Under the pieces are notes generated by a model, which saw only the letters and a list, made by a program, of their open reading frames with translations, searched no databases and was not told where the DNA came from. A DNA stretch of 64,000 nt from Apostichopus japonicus (Eukaryota > Echinodermata > Holothuroidea > Aspidochirotida > Stichopodidae): NCBI RefSeq assembly GCF_037975245.1, contig NC_092569.1, positions 13,972,501 to 14,036,500 of the forward strand, read 5' to 3'. Of the stretch, positions 25,001-51,328 are shown piece after piece. How positions within the stretch are numbered: position 1 is the first letter of the stretch; every line of letters starts with the position of its first letter. A program made the position numbers and the translations under genes.

Positions 25001-28000
25001 TAAGGGAAAATTTGCTTATTTCAACGTTAAGGAGAAATACAAGAAACTCGTATCTAATTAGAAATGCAAATTCTGGCTGTTACATTAACATGGCTTTTGT
25101 AGTAAATAGTCTATGTAGCCTTCAAGCAGATGACTATACCCAGGTGCTTACTTGCTTAACCAGAGAGATTAATAAGTTTGTGAAGTGATGGCCAGTGGTA
25201 CAAATGTATCGAGAAAAAAAAGTTGACGGGGACTTTAAAAGGCGGTCCCGGGAGCAGGAATGGGAGAGATTTCACACCCCTGCCTCTTTACCCTCTGAAC
25301 AATTATTGAAAATAGAAGGCTAGAAGTAAGCCGGTATTCATCCATGTTTAACACGGATAGGTTCTCAAATAAGCTACTGTAAAGCTTCCTGATCCTTGGG
25401 TAACTAAACTAAACTAATAATTAGCCAGAGTGAATACTGTTATGCTCGAAAACTAACAGGGTATTAAAGTCGTCGCAACCCCCGCCCCTACCCACAACGC
25501 CCCTGGTAGCTTTCGTTTACCTAATTCCGTAAACGAGACGCTTGGACGTTTCTGAACAGATGGTTGGGCTAGAGTTACCCACGAAAGAGGGAAAGGGGGA
25601 GGGAGGTGGGGTTAGTGCGACCGTGTGAGTAGTTCGAAGTTTTTCAGCCCTTTCTTTGCGCTTTTATATGTGCCCCTCACAGTCTGATGATATAATAAAT
25701 AATATTAAACTTATCATAGATAATATTATTGATTATTTTCATTTATCATCAAAGTTTATTACATATCATATGTTTTGTCCCCGGAGAAATTACTCTACCA
25801 CTCAATCCTCCCCACCGTTACCATAATGCTGAACTACGAATACATGTTTGTATTTCTCCTTAAGGGAAAATTTGCTTATTTCAACGTTAAGGAGAAATAC
25901 AAGAAACTCGTATCTAATTAGAAATGCAAATTTTGACTGTTACATTAACATATAGCTTTTGTAGTAAATAGTCTATGTAGCCTTCAAGCAGATAGCTATA
26001 CTCAGTTGCCTACTTGCTCAACCAGTGTGAATTTAAGTTTGTGAAGTGAGGGCCAGTGGTACAAATGTATCGAAAAAAGTTGACGGGGACTTTAAAAGGC
26101 GGTCCCGGGGGCAGGAATGGGAGAGATTTCACACCCCAGCCTCTTTACCCTCTGAACAATTATTGCAAATTGAAGGCTTGAAGTAAGCCGGTGTTCATCC
26201 GTGATTTAACACGGATAGGTTCTCAAATAAGCTACTGTAAAGCTTCCTGATCCTTTGGTAACTAAACTAAACTAATAATTAGCCAGAGTGAATACTGTTA
26301 TGCTCGAAAACTAATAAGGTATTAAAGTCGTCGCAACCCCCGCCCCTACCCACAACGCCCCTGGTAGCTTCCGTTTACCTAATTCCGTAAACGAGACGCT
26401 TGGACGTTTCTGAACAGATGGTTGGGCTAGAGTTACCCACGAAAGAGGGAAAGGGGGAGGGAGGTGGGGTTAGTGCGACCGTGTGAGTAGTTCGAAGTTT
26501 TTCAGCCCTTTCTTTGCGCTTTTATATGTGCCCCTCACAGTCTGATGATATAATAAATAATATTAAAATTATCATAGATTATATTATTGATTATTTTCAT
26601 TTATCATCAAAGTTTATTACATATCATATGTTTTGTCCCCGGAGAAATTACTCTACCACTCAATCCTCCCCACCGTTACCATAATGCTGAACTACGAATA
26701 CATGTTTGTATTTCTCCTTAAGGGAAAATTTGCTTATTTCAACGTTAAGGAGAAATACAAGAAACTTGTATCTAATTAGAAATGCAAATTTTGACTGTTA
26801 CATTAACATATATCTTTTGTAGTAAATAGTCCATGTAGCCTTCAAGCAGATAGCTATACTCAGTTGCCTACTTGCTCAACCAGTGTGAATTTAAGTTTGT
26901 GAAGTGAGGGCCAGTGGTACAAATGTATCGAAAAAAGTTGACGGGGACTTGAAAAGGCGGTCCCGGGGGCAGGAATGGGAGAGATTTCACACCCCAGCCT
27001 CTTTACCCTCTGAACAATTATTGCAAATTGAAGGCTTGAAGTAAGCCGGTGTTCATCCGTGATTTAACACGGATAGGTTCTCAAATAAGCTACTGTAAAG
27101 CTTCCTGATCCTTTGGTAACTAAACTAAACTAATAATTAGCCAGAGTGAATACTGTTATGCTCGAAAACTAATAAGGTATTAAAGTCGTCGCAACCCCCG
27201 CCCCTACCCACAACGCCCCTGGTAGCTTCCGTTTACCTAATTCCGTAAACGAGACGCTTGGACGTTTCTGAACAGATGGTTGGGCTAGAGTTACCCACGA
27301 AAGAGGGAAAGGGGGAGGGAGGTGGGGTTAGTGCGACCGTGTGAGTAGTTCGAAGTTTTTCAGCCTTTTCTTTGCGCTTTTATATGTGCCCCTCACAGTC
27401 TGATGATATAATAAATAATATTAAACTTATCATAGATTATATTATTGATTATTTTCATTTATCATCAAAGTTTATTACATATCATATGTTTTGTCCCCGG
27501 AGAAATTACTCTACCACTCAATCCTCCCCACCGTTACCATAATGCTGTACTACGAATACATGTTTGTATTTCTCCTTAAGGGAAAATTTGCTTATTTCAA
27601 CGTTAAGGAGAAATACAAGAAACTCGTATCTAATTAGAAATGCAAATTCTGGCTGTTACATTAACATGGCTTTTGTAGTAAATAGTCTATGTAGCCTTCA
27701 AGCAGATGACTATACTCAGGTGCTTACTTGCTTAACCAGAGAGATTAATAAGTTTGTGAAGTGATGGCCAGCGGTACAAATGTATCGAGAAAAAAAGTTG
27801 ATGGGGACTTTAAAAGGCGGTCCCGGGAGCAGGAATGGGAGAGATTTCACACCCCAGCCTCTTTACCCTCTGAACAATTATCGAAAATAGAAGGCTTGAA
27901 GTAAGCCGGTGTTCATCCATGATCTAGCACGGATAGGGTCTCAAATAAGCTACTGTAAAGCTTCTTGATCCTTGGGTAACTAAACTAAACTAAACTAATA

Positions 28001-29285
28001 ATTAGCCAGAGTGAATACTGTTATGCTCGAAAACTAATAGGGTATAAAGTCGTCGCAACCCCCGCCCCTACCCACAACGCCCCTGGTAGCTTTCCTTTAC
28101 CTAATTCCGTAAACGAGACGCTTGGACGTTTCTGAACAGATGGTTGGGCTAGAGTTACCCACGAAAGAGGGAAAGGGGGAGGGAGGTGGGGTTAGTGCGA
28201 CCGTGTGAGTAGTTCGAAGTTTTTCAGCCCTTTTTTGCGCTTTTATATGTGCCCCTCACAGTCTGATGATATAATAAATAATATTAAAATTATCATAGAT
28301 TATATTATTGATTATTTTCATTGATCATCAAAGTTTATTATATATCATATGTTTTGTCCCCGGAGAAATTACTCTACCACTCAATCCTCCCCACCGTTAC
28401 CATAATGCTGTACTACGAATACATGTTTGTATTTCTCCTTAAGGGAAAATTTGCTTATTTCAACGTTAAGGAGAAATACAAGAAACTTGTATCTAATTAG
28501 AAATGCAAATTTTGACTGTTACATTAACATATATCTTTTGTAGTAAATAGTCCATGTAGCCTTCAAGCAGATAGCTATACTCAGTTGCTTACTTGCTCAA
28601 CCAGTGTGAATTTAAGATTGTGAAGTGAGGGCCAGTGGTACAAATGTATCGAAAAAAGTTGACGGGGACTTTAAAAGGCGGTCCCGGGAGCAGGAATGGG
28701 AGAGAATTCACACCCCTGCCTCTTTACCCTCTGAACAATTATCGAAAATAGAAGGCTTGAAGTAAGCCGGTGTTCATCCATGATCTAGCACGGATAGGTT
28801 CTCAAATAAGCTACTGTAAAGCTTCCTGATCCTTTGGTAACTAAACTAAACTAATAATTAGCCAGAGTGAATACTGTTATGCTCGAAAACTAATAGGGTA
28901 TTAAAGTCGTCGCAACCCCCGCCCCTACCCACAACGCCCCTGGTAGCTTTCCTTCACCGATTTTCGTATACGAGATGCTTGAACGTTTCTGAACAGATGG
29001 TTGGGCTAGAGTTCCCCATGAAAGAGGGAAAGGGGGAGGGGTTTGGGGTAAGTGCGACCGTGTAGATAGTTCGAAGTTTTTCAGCCCTTTTATTGCGCTT
29101 TTATATGAACCCCTCACATTCCTGATGTTATTGTAAATAATATTAAACTTATCATAGTTTATATTATTGATTATTTTCATTTTATCATCAAATTTTCTTA
29201 CATATCATATGTTTTGTCCCCGGAGAAATTACTCTACCACTCAATCCTCCCACCGTACCCATAATTCTGTACTACGAATACATGT

Positions 29286-29386
29286 TTGTATTTCTCCTTA
29301 AAGGAAAATTTGCTTATTTCAACGTTAAGGAGAAATACAAGAAACTTTTAAGGAGAAATACAAAATACTGTTAAGGAGAAATACAA
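29286..29386. repeat. Satellite edge with triplicated hairpin arm
   Basis: The terminal unit has one left arm (29286-29301) but three copies of the right arm TTAAGGAGAAATACAA at 29325, 29348 and 29371, spaced 23 bp apart. Homology to the satellite stops between the first and second. The flank then has CTTTTCCCCCTAAT and, about 30 bp on, a GGGGGAAA counterpart. Confidence 0.85.
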
Positions 29387-29637
29387 ACTTTTCCCCCTAA
29401 TCCTCATTAGTAGGAAAAATACGTTCGGGGGAAATTTTTAAAGGTCCAAAAAAGGTATATCCTAAGATCTTATTAATTTAATCTCAAAAGACATGTAGCA
29501 CATTAGAGCACATCATGACAAGTATTTCATGAAAATTTAGATATTAAAATATAATTTATTTCCATGTTATTCGTGTTTTCCCTCAATTTCCCCTTATGGT
29601 TCACTTTTTTCCATTTCCCCCTATGGGTCAAACCAGT

Positions 29638-29639
<2 letters not shown>
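29387..29639. other. Unassigned AT-rich sequence
   Basis: Short unique stretch between the satellite edge and the SINE cluster. No gene or RNA seen. Confidence 0.5.

Positions 29640-29676
<37 letters not shown>
29640..29676. repeat. (TA)n microsatellite
   Basis: A run of about 18 TA dinucleotides directly before the first tRNA-like SINE copy. On the minus strand it forms the simple-repeat tail of that copy. Confidence 0.95.
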
Positions 29677-29680
<4 letters not shown>

Positions 29681-29727
29681 GAAAGTCGTAATGAGTTGGA
29701 AAATCAAGAACAGTGAAAAAACTTTCA

Positions 29728-29799
29728 GCCTCCACCGGGATTCAAACCACGGGCCTTCCGCTCTGTACGCGGACACCCTAACCACTAGGCTATAGACGC
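29728..29799 (-). mobile_element. tRNA-like SINE head, copy 1 of 3
   Basis: On the minus strand 72 bases fold like a tRNA. A 7-bp acceptor stem is nearly complete, an A-box-like TAGCCTAGTGGTTAGGG and a B-box-like GTTTGAATCCC are present, and a TCCGC/GCGGA anticodon stem closes a 7-base loop. Relative to the other copies this one has one change in the acceptor stem and one in the B box. Body sequence shared with copy 2 runs from 29681 to about 30040. Confidence 0.75.
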
Positions 29800-30098
29800 T
29801 GATTGTATGTCCAGAGGTTCGAAACCGGTAAGGAAGGTCGTAATTCCACTGTAGGCATTTGTCACCTGTATCGAACAATACTAGTTCTGTTTTGGAGACA
29901 TACTTTGCCTTACTCTAGAGATCAAACATGATGCTAACCAACTCGAAATCATTTGTGATTCCTAAAGCCGGATCTCGAAAGAGATACTTTGAACAGACTT
30001 TATGTTAATGCAATGGAGGTAAACGACAAAGGCAAATGAATATATATTAATGAAAGTCGTAATGAGTTGGAAAATCAAGAACAGTGAAAAAACTTTCA

Positions 30099-30170
30099 GC
30101 CTCCACCGGGATTCGAACCACGGGCCTTCCGCTCTGTACGCGGACACCCTAACCACTAGGCTATGGACGC
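30099..30170 (-). mobile_element. tRNA-like SINE head, copy 2 of 3
   Basis: Same 72-base tRNA-like head 371 bp after copy 1, with the canonical B box GGTTCGAATCCC and acceptor strands GCGTCCA and TGGAGGC (6 of 7 pairs). The T stem has two mismatches, so this looks tRNA-derived and not a working tRNA. Body and head together are repeated in tandem (about 30052-30420), unusual for a retroposed SINE. Confidence 0.75.
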
Positions 30171-30470
30171 TGATTGTATGTCCAGAGGTTCGAAACCGGT
30201 AAGGAAGGTCGTAATTCCACTGTAGGCATTTGTCACCTGTATCGAACAATACTAGTTCTGTTTTTGGAGACATATTTTGCCTTACTCTAGAGATCAAACA
30301 TGATGCTAAGCAACTCGAAATCATTTGTGATTCCTAAAGCCGGATCTCGAAAGAGATACTTTGAACAGACTTTATGTTAATACAATGGAGGTAAACGACA
30401 AAGGCAAATGAATATATATAAATGAAAGTCGTAATGAGTTGGAAAATCAAGAACAGTGAAAAAACTTTCA

Positions 30471-30542
30471 GCCTCCACCGGGATTCGAACCACGGGCCTT
30501 CCGCTCTGTACGCGGACACCCTAACCACTAGGCTATGGACGC
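30471..30542 (-). mobile_element. tRNA-like SINE head, copy 3 of 3 (truncated)
   Basis: Third head, 372 bp after copy 2. Homology stops at about 30556, where a long (TA)n run replaces the sequence that follows the head in copies 1 and 2. The anticodon-loop position reads ACA, but mismatches and context argue against a functional tRNA. Confidence 0.75.
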
Positions 30543-30552
30543 TGATTGTATG

Positions 30553-30790
<238 letters not shown>

Positions 30791-31379
30791 TGAAGAGAGA
30801 AGGAGTAATTACTCTCTTGTAACAGCTAACCTTAGGCGACCCCGATGACATGAAGTATAGATGCGAAAAAATATAGTGACTGATCGATACTGTACACAGT
30901 ACCTGCATATCATGATCCTTTGTTTTTCTATGATTTCGGTTGCTCCATGCAACGCGCCGCCATTTTCCGATGGATTTTGTTTTTGATATTTGTTGTTTTC
31001 ATTTCTTCTTTGAAATATACAGTACAGTATATTGAAAAGGATTGTGATGAGATTACTAGGTAACAGCTAGACTTAACAGGGTACATAAACAAACATTCTG
31101 ACAAAATTGCTGATAACTATCAAGTATCTGCGATTTTTTTATGATATGACACAGTCATTCCTAATGTGATAAAATGTCATGGTAGGCTTACTGTGGATAG
31201 CTTACTGTTTCATGTTAGCAAATTAATTAGGTGCATCAGCTAGCCGGCTGGCCCCTCACGTATCAAATCGTCTCGTCACCAGTGCACATACCTGCATAGG
31301 CCTAGGTGAGCCCCTAATACGTTTTGAAAGCAGTGGTGTTATTCGCGTTCGTGCAGTTAAGAGGAAAGTCACGTTTATC
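30791..31379. other. Unassigned sequence before the death-domain gene
   Basis: No coding frame of note. This stretch and the next 500 bp lie upstream of the first coding exon at 31921 and may contain its promoter or a 5' untranslated exon. I cannot identify a TATA box or start site with confidence. Confidence 0.4.
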
Positions 31380-31650
31380 GGAAACTAACTCGAATTCGAA
31401 TACTTGATATCTCGAAATCAATTTTGGATATCTCAAATTCGAATTCTTCATATCTCTAATTCAATATTGTATATTTTTAATTGTATTCCCGATATCTTTC
31501 ATGCAATTTTGGATATCTCTAAATCGAAGTCTTGATATCTCGAATTCAATTTCTAATATCTCAAATGTGTTTTAATTATTGATATAAGGAAATGAACTAG
31601 AGATATCTGGAAATGAATTAATGATATCCAGAAATGAGTTAGATATAACT
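31380..31650. repeat. Degenerate ATATCTC/GAATTC repeat with an inverted half
   Basis: About eight copies of a 27-30 bp degenerate word (GATATCTCGAATTCAATTTT-like) occur between 31410 and 31575. After about 31590 the complementary form appears (AGAGATATCTGGAAATGAAT, then ATGATATCCAGAAATGAGTT). The block therefore has an imperfect palindromic layout. Confidence 0.75.
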
Positions 31651-31920
31651 GTACTTATTGAATAAATGTTAAAATGGCGTTCGATACGGGCGAACACGCA
31701 CCGAGTCCAAGGTACAAAAGCAAGTTGCATCATGCTACACAACGTGATATCTTACAAAGCGTTTAAAATTGAATAGGATTGTACAGGATTGATCCTGTGG
31801 TAAATTTCTTTTAGAAAAGATACGATATTCAATGCAGATTCTCTAACTTACATATCATGTAGCCTTTATGCATAGATATCTCTCTTTTGGATCCTATTTT
31901 ATTTCTTCGTAACCGAAAGG

Positions 31921-47470
<15,550 letters not shown>

Positions 47471-47488
47471 CGCATGTTCAGGCTGTAA

Positions 47489-47515
47489 AATAAATTGGTT
47501 CAAATAACCAATAAA
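47489..47515 (+). terminator. Two candidate polyadenylation signals
   Basis: AATAAA occurs at 47489-47494 and again at 47510-47515, 19 and 40 bases after the stop codon of the death-domain/MBF2 gene. Either would give a very short 3' untranslated region. Confidence 0.6.
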
Positions 47516-47828
47516 AATCAGGATAGCTAATATTAAATTTGATTATGTATTAAATATATTGTATAACAACTTAGGATTACTTAAACTAGCAAATGTTTGA
47601 AATTTAATCGTTTTAATATGTTAAAGTATTCCTTTCAAAATGCATTTTTCGTGGCCATGGTTTATTAATTTGTATCTCATAATCAGAACTTTGCCATTAA
47701 TAAAGTAGAAATTGCTATTCAAGTGATACTGTTCACACACGAGTAGTAGTAAACGAAATTTTACCCCTGATCGACCTCGCAAGTGGTCCTGCGGGGGATA
47801 ATAGAATTGTTTTCAAAGAAAAGACAAC

Positions 47829-47829
<1 letters not shown>

Positions 47830-47868
<39 letters not shown>

Positions 47869-48370
47869 CTGGGGATCAGTTGTCTTTGTTGAGCCAGGGA
47901 ATGGTTGATAAGTGAAGTATCGTTACAATAGCATTGAATAGAAAGCCATGGGTGAATGGAGGAAAGAACCCGAAGTCAGGGGACAAAGGAGACAAAGGGC
48001 TAGCGAGGGAGAGATTTCTATTGATTGGGGTTTAAGTTCTTAAGTACTAAGGAATGAAAAGACAGATTGGTTTCGTTTATTCGGGAAGTGTGTGTTTACG
48101 ACTTGGTATTTCAGGAAAAGATCTTTGATTAAAGGGTCTTTATCGAGGTTGTTTTGGTATAGGTTAATGTTAAATTCTTCAAGAAGTTTAAAAATAGGAG
48201 TTGTGTTGCCTGCATGAAGAACATGCCAGGTTCCGATATAAGAAGGGATTTTCAGTGCAATTCGATAGGCTGTTGTATGGATTCTGTTTAAAACTTGTTT
48301 GTTGCTATTAGAAATGGAAAGCAGGGAGATGCTCCCGTAGCTGACATCGCAATAAGATGTATACGTTTAC
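47830..48370 (-). mobile_element. 3' end of a LINE (reverse transcriptase tail)
   Basis: On the minus strand about 48370-48120 encodes YGSISLLSISNSNKQVLNRI, then TAYRIALKIPSYIGTWHVLH and AGNTTPIFKLLEE. This is the thumb-like region after the reverse transcriptase domain of non-LTR elements (xxR-A-xR, Gxxxx..., AGxxPI pattern). The fragment is followed by a 39-base T run at 47830-47868, which on the minus strand is the poly(A) tail. It is a 5'-truncated copy, with stops in the stretch near the tail. Confidence 0.7.
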
Positions 48371-48479
48371 TGAAGCACTCTTTGTTTTCAATGTATCAAA
48401 TGTAGATTTTACACGATCCCACGTATGCGGACAGAACGGTTTAGGCGATCATTTTTACCTAGAAGTATTAAAACTTTGA

Positions 48480-48592
48480 ATAGTATGATACATAGATAAC
48501 TTTTTTAACCTATTTTTGAGATGCTGTAGTCCATTTTATTATATTGTCATTTTATGATGAATATCAATAAAGTTTACTTTACTTTACTTATA
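48480..48592 (+). mobile_element. Possible LINE 3' tail with TACTT repeats
   Basis: The sequence ends GATGAATATCAATAAAGTTT followed by three TACTT-like units. An AATAAA just before a short tandem tail is typical of some non-LTR elements. No coding part is attached. Confidence 0.4.
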
Positions 48593-48652
48593 TATATTTA
48601 CCTCACATTTGTTAATCGTAACATGATGTAAGGAAAAACAAAGTTGCTTTTA

Positions 48653-48678
48653 TTTTTGTCCAACTGCTTGGACAAAAA
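48653..48678. repeat. Perfect 11-bp hairpin with 4-base loop
   Basis: TTTTTGTCCAA (48653-48663) pairs with TTGGACAAAAA (48668-48678). The left arm is repeated once more downstream as TTTTGTCCAAGGAG. Confidence 0.85.
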
Positions 48679-48699
48679 ATAAGATCATTGGATATTTTG

Positions 48700-51145
48700 T
48701 CCAAGGAGCAAAGAATCATCTCATAAAACCATAGAGACAAATACATGTTATAAATAGTAGTAGCAGCGGTTATGTAAACCCTATTAACGCTCAACGAGGA
48801 TAAGATTCTTAACATGACTGTAGTATTTGCATGATTGTAATTGTTTAAAGGATGCTTGCCAGTTTTGTTTAAATCAACATTTAAAGTACAGTCGTTTAGC
48901 AATGTAACTTGCACTATGATGGTACTATTATTCTAGATTGCAAAGTACTTATTTCATGCTTCCGTTGCTAAGATTACTAAACAGTGTGTTTTGTCTGATT
49001 GTCTTGGCTCTACTCGTGATCTACTACGAATTCGAAGTTTTGGGAGGGACACAACCAATGCGATATTTAATGATATATTTTGCTAGGTTTGGAGATCATC
49101 CGTGGATGTCAGAACTGGCACGATTGACAATTGCTTAAATGGCTAAGACATTGATTAGCTTCGAAGATTTATTAACAGTTATATGTAGAGTTGCTAGTAA
49201 GCCTATGACTAAGATTAATACATATTACCCAGTGCTTGCAAAGTCATGTTTACATGCATGGATGACCTATCGGACGACACAGAATATAAATGTGTACTAC
49301 AGATCGGACTACATTAAAGGAAGCTTAGCAAGAAACATTAACTCATAACTTAAAAGACAATTTTTCATAGCTTTTTCGATAAACTGTACATGTATAAAGA
49401 CAATATTGTTAATTCTCTCAGGATATTACAAGTTTTTCACAATGGGCAGTGTAACATACCAAATTGGTATGAGTGGCTGAACTGAAGTCTGCGAGTGGTC
49501 ACCAAATAAGAGGAACTTACCGTTTATAAAGATGCCATGTACGTACAACAAGCATGCATACAGTTATTGCCGAAATTGTTGTGAACCCTCTTGTATCATT
49601 GTATGTATGCGCGCACAGGAGGACAAAGTTCAGACTATTTCTAAATATAGTTGTACTAAGCTTATAGTACTTATTTATTGTCAAGCAAAAGATTGTGTTG
49701 GTTGCGCCCCTTCATGTAGCAGTTCAATTTTAGTGTACACACCAGCTCAGTAATGTAACTATTTTATAAAGTTTGAGAGTTTAACCGAATTGCTATTAAT
49801 GAACAGGCTGACTTTAATGATCTCTCCAAAGTCAGAAGCGATACTTGTCTTTTCAATCCCGGTCGTTTTAGACCGATTTTGAACTTTAAGTATCATTTAA
49901 AACCATGCTTGGTTGATTGGGGATACAAGTTTCTTCGACATTATCCCAACACCATTAATGCTTGAAGATGTTGTAGCTTTTGGCTTTGCTTTCCTTAAGT
50001 TTTTAATTTTCGTCACAGAATTCTACCCCTCGCATTCGGTTCTTATGTTTTGTTTTGTTATGTTTTTTGGAGGGGGAGGAATGTTTTAACTTTGGTAGCC
50101 ATTATTTAGCGCAACCATAATTTTGTTATAGATATTAATACTATAGCTTTTATACACATTTTCATAACATATCAGTATGCAAATTTAACAAGCAAAATGT
50201 ACTAATATAAAAAGGAGCATTGATCAATATATTTGCATTTTCACAGTGTTGTTTTTCTACATATTATTGTCATAAAATATACCCTCAATATATGATATAG
50301 TATTCAAATAGCGCCACCTAATTGTTGTACGCATGCGCTTGTTGTGCAGCTCCTTATATTATCGTACACAGTAAGCGCCATCTGTTCATCTGGGATGGCC
50401 AGTTTAAGTGATAGACGACGTAAGACTCATGGTCTGTTTCCTTCGAGCAGTTAGTTAAACTCATGAGATTACGAAAGGTACATCGAATCGTGAAGGCGGA
50501 TTTGTAGTAACATCATACAAAGAAGTTCGTTTATGTGTTAAGAGAAACCGAGGAAAGTTTATTTTCTGTTCCGCGTTTCGGATGTCTCTTTCTTCAAAAC
50601 GAGATTGGAGCGAATAAAATTGTCACAGTATTGTGTTCTTTTCTTCTGTCCGAAAATAATTTGAAGCGATTTGAGATGAAGTCAGTTTGACCTTTAACAA
50701 GTTACAAGAATCATCTTTCAGTAATGGTCACGTATTTCCGTACTCTTGTTATACTTAGTTCTGCAAAAGAGAAAGAAAACCAAATGTCTTTATTTTTCAA
50801 CGGATTTCCTCCGATACCTCAAATGGGATTCTCGATGTTTCTTCTTACTGAATAGAGAGCAGTTTGGTGTTATGGTTGTGTACAACAGCAGCACAGTAGT
50901 GTTTGACGCTTAATTATTTGACGTGCACAGTCTCTGACATTTCATGGAAACCAATTTTGTAATCGGCTAGTTAGAAGTGATTTGATCATAGTCAAAAATC
51001 AGTTAAAGATCAGGAAAAGAAAATTAATTAAATAAAAATTGAGGCCTCAGTGTCAGATTTGATTGCAATTACTTTTAACGGTGATTCCTCAAATTAAAAG
51101 ATCGTTTTATATAGTTTTTCATTTCGCGAATCAGTCCGTAAAAAT
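48700..51145. other. Intergenic stretch upstream of the TRPA1-like gene
   Basis: No recognised exon. The frame at 48938-49138 has one hydrophobic stretch but no homologue I know and no splice or start context. The 1-2 kb before 51146 probably includes the promoter and 5' untranslated part of the downstream gene; no core promoter element is clear. Confidence 0.45.
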
Positions 51146-51328
51146 ATGCCTGCAAAATGGTTCAGCACGTTTTATGACAGAATCCACAGAGGTCGTGAAG
51201 TTCCTACTGAAGCTGACGATGGGGACTTTTATAATACGAAGAACGGTAAAAATCATGTAGAGAACGGCGATAATCTACATATGGGAGAGGTATGCAGCAT
51301 ATTCGACAGTCCTTACCGCATACTTAGG
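51146..51328 (+). CDS. TRPA1-like gene, exon 1 (N terminus)
   Basis: The ATG at 51146 opens 61 codons (starting MPAKWFSTFYDR) and ends at CTTAGG|GTAAGT, a strong phase-0 donor. The last residues, FDSPYRILR, join in frame to VAASG of the next exon. Invertebrate TRPA1 channels carry a SPxRxLRxAExGxL-like segment just before their first ankyrin repeat. TRPA1 is a tetrameric cation channel of the plasma membrane activated by electrophiles, heat or other noxious cues. Only the cytoplasmic N terminus is visible, so another ankyrin protein remains possible. Confidence 0.65.

Larger units (their letters stand above)
7884..29345. repeat. 859-bp satellite array, about 25 copies
   Basis: Landmarks recur every 854-862 bp, for example the ATGTTTGTATTTCTCC motif at about 8651, 9505, 10364, 12081 and 12940 and on to about 28424. 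Homology starts at GACTGTTACATTAACATAG (7884) and ends near 29345. Each unit carries a C-rich tract, a G-rich tract, an AT-rich segment with TGATGATATAATAAATAAT and a 16-bp-arm hairpin. The short plus-strand frames of 63-86 codons recur with the unit, are broken by small indels in many copies, and show no known domain. I treat the array as non-coding. The last unit (about 28950-29345) is the most diverged, as expected at an array edge. Confidence 0.97.

Noticed and set aside
8654-28500. Recurring plus-strand frames of 63-86 codons starting MYFSLREN or MRFYMCPS
   Set aside because: They occur once per 859-bp unit, are disrupted by small indels in many copies and have no domain; part of each is simply the hairpin arms translated.
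7884-29345. CRISPR-like regular spacing of repeats
   Set aside because: Whole 859-bp units are repeated with no unique spacers, and the genome is eukaryotic.
29728-30542. Three functional tRNA genes
   Set aside because: Mismatches in the T stem, an unusual anticodon position, shared non-tRNA body sequence and tandem 371-bp period fit a tRNA-derived SINE.
48938-49138. Possible small membrane protein
   Set aside because: One hydrophobic stretch in AT-rich DNA without homologue, signal or transcription context.
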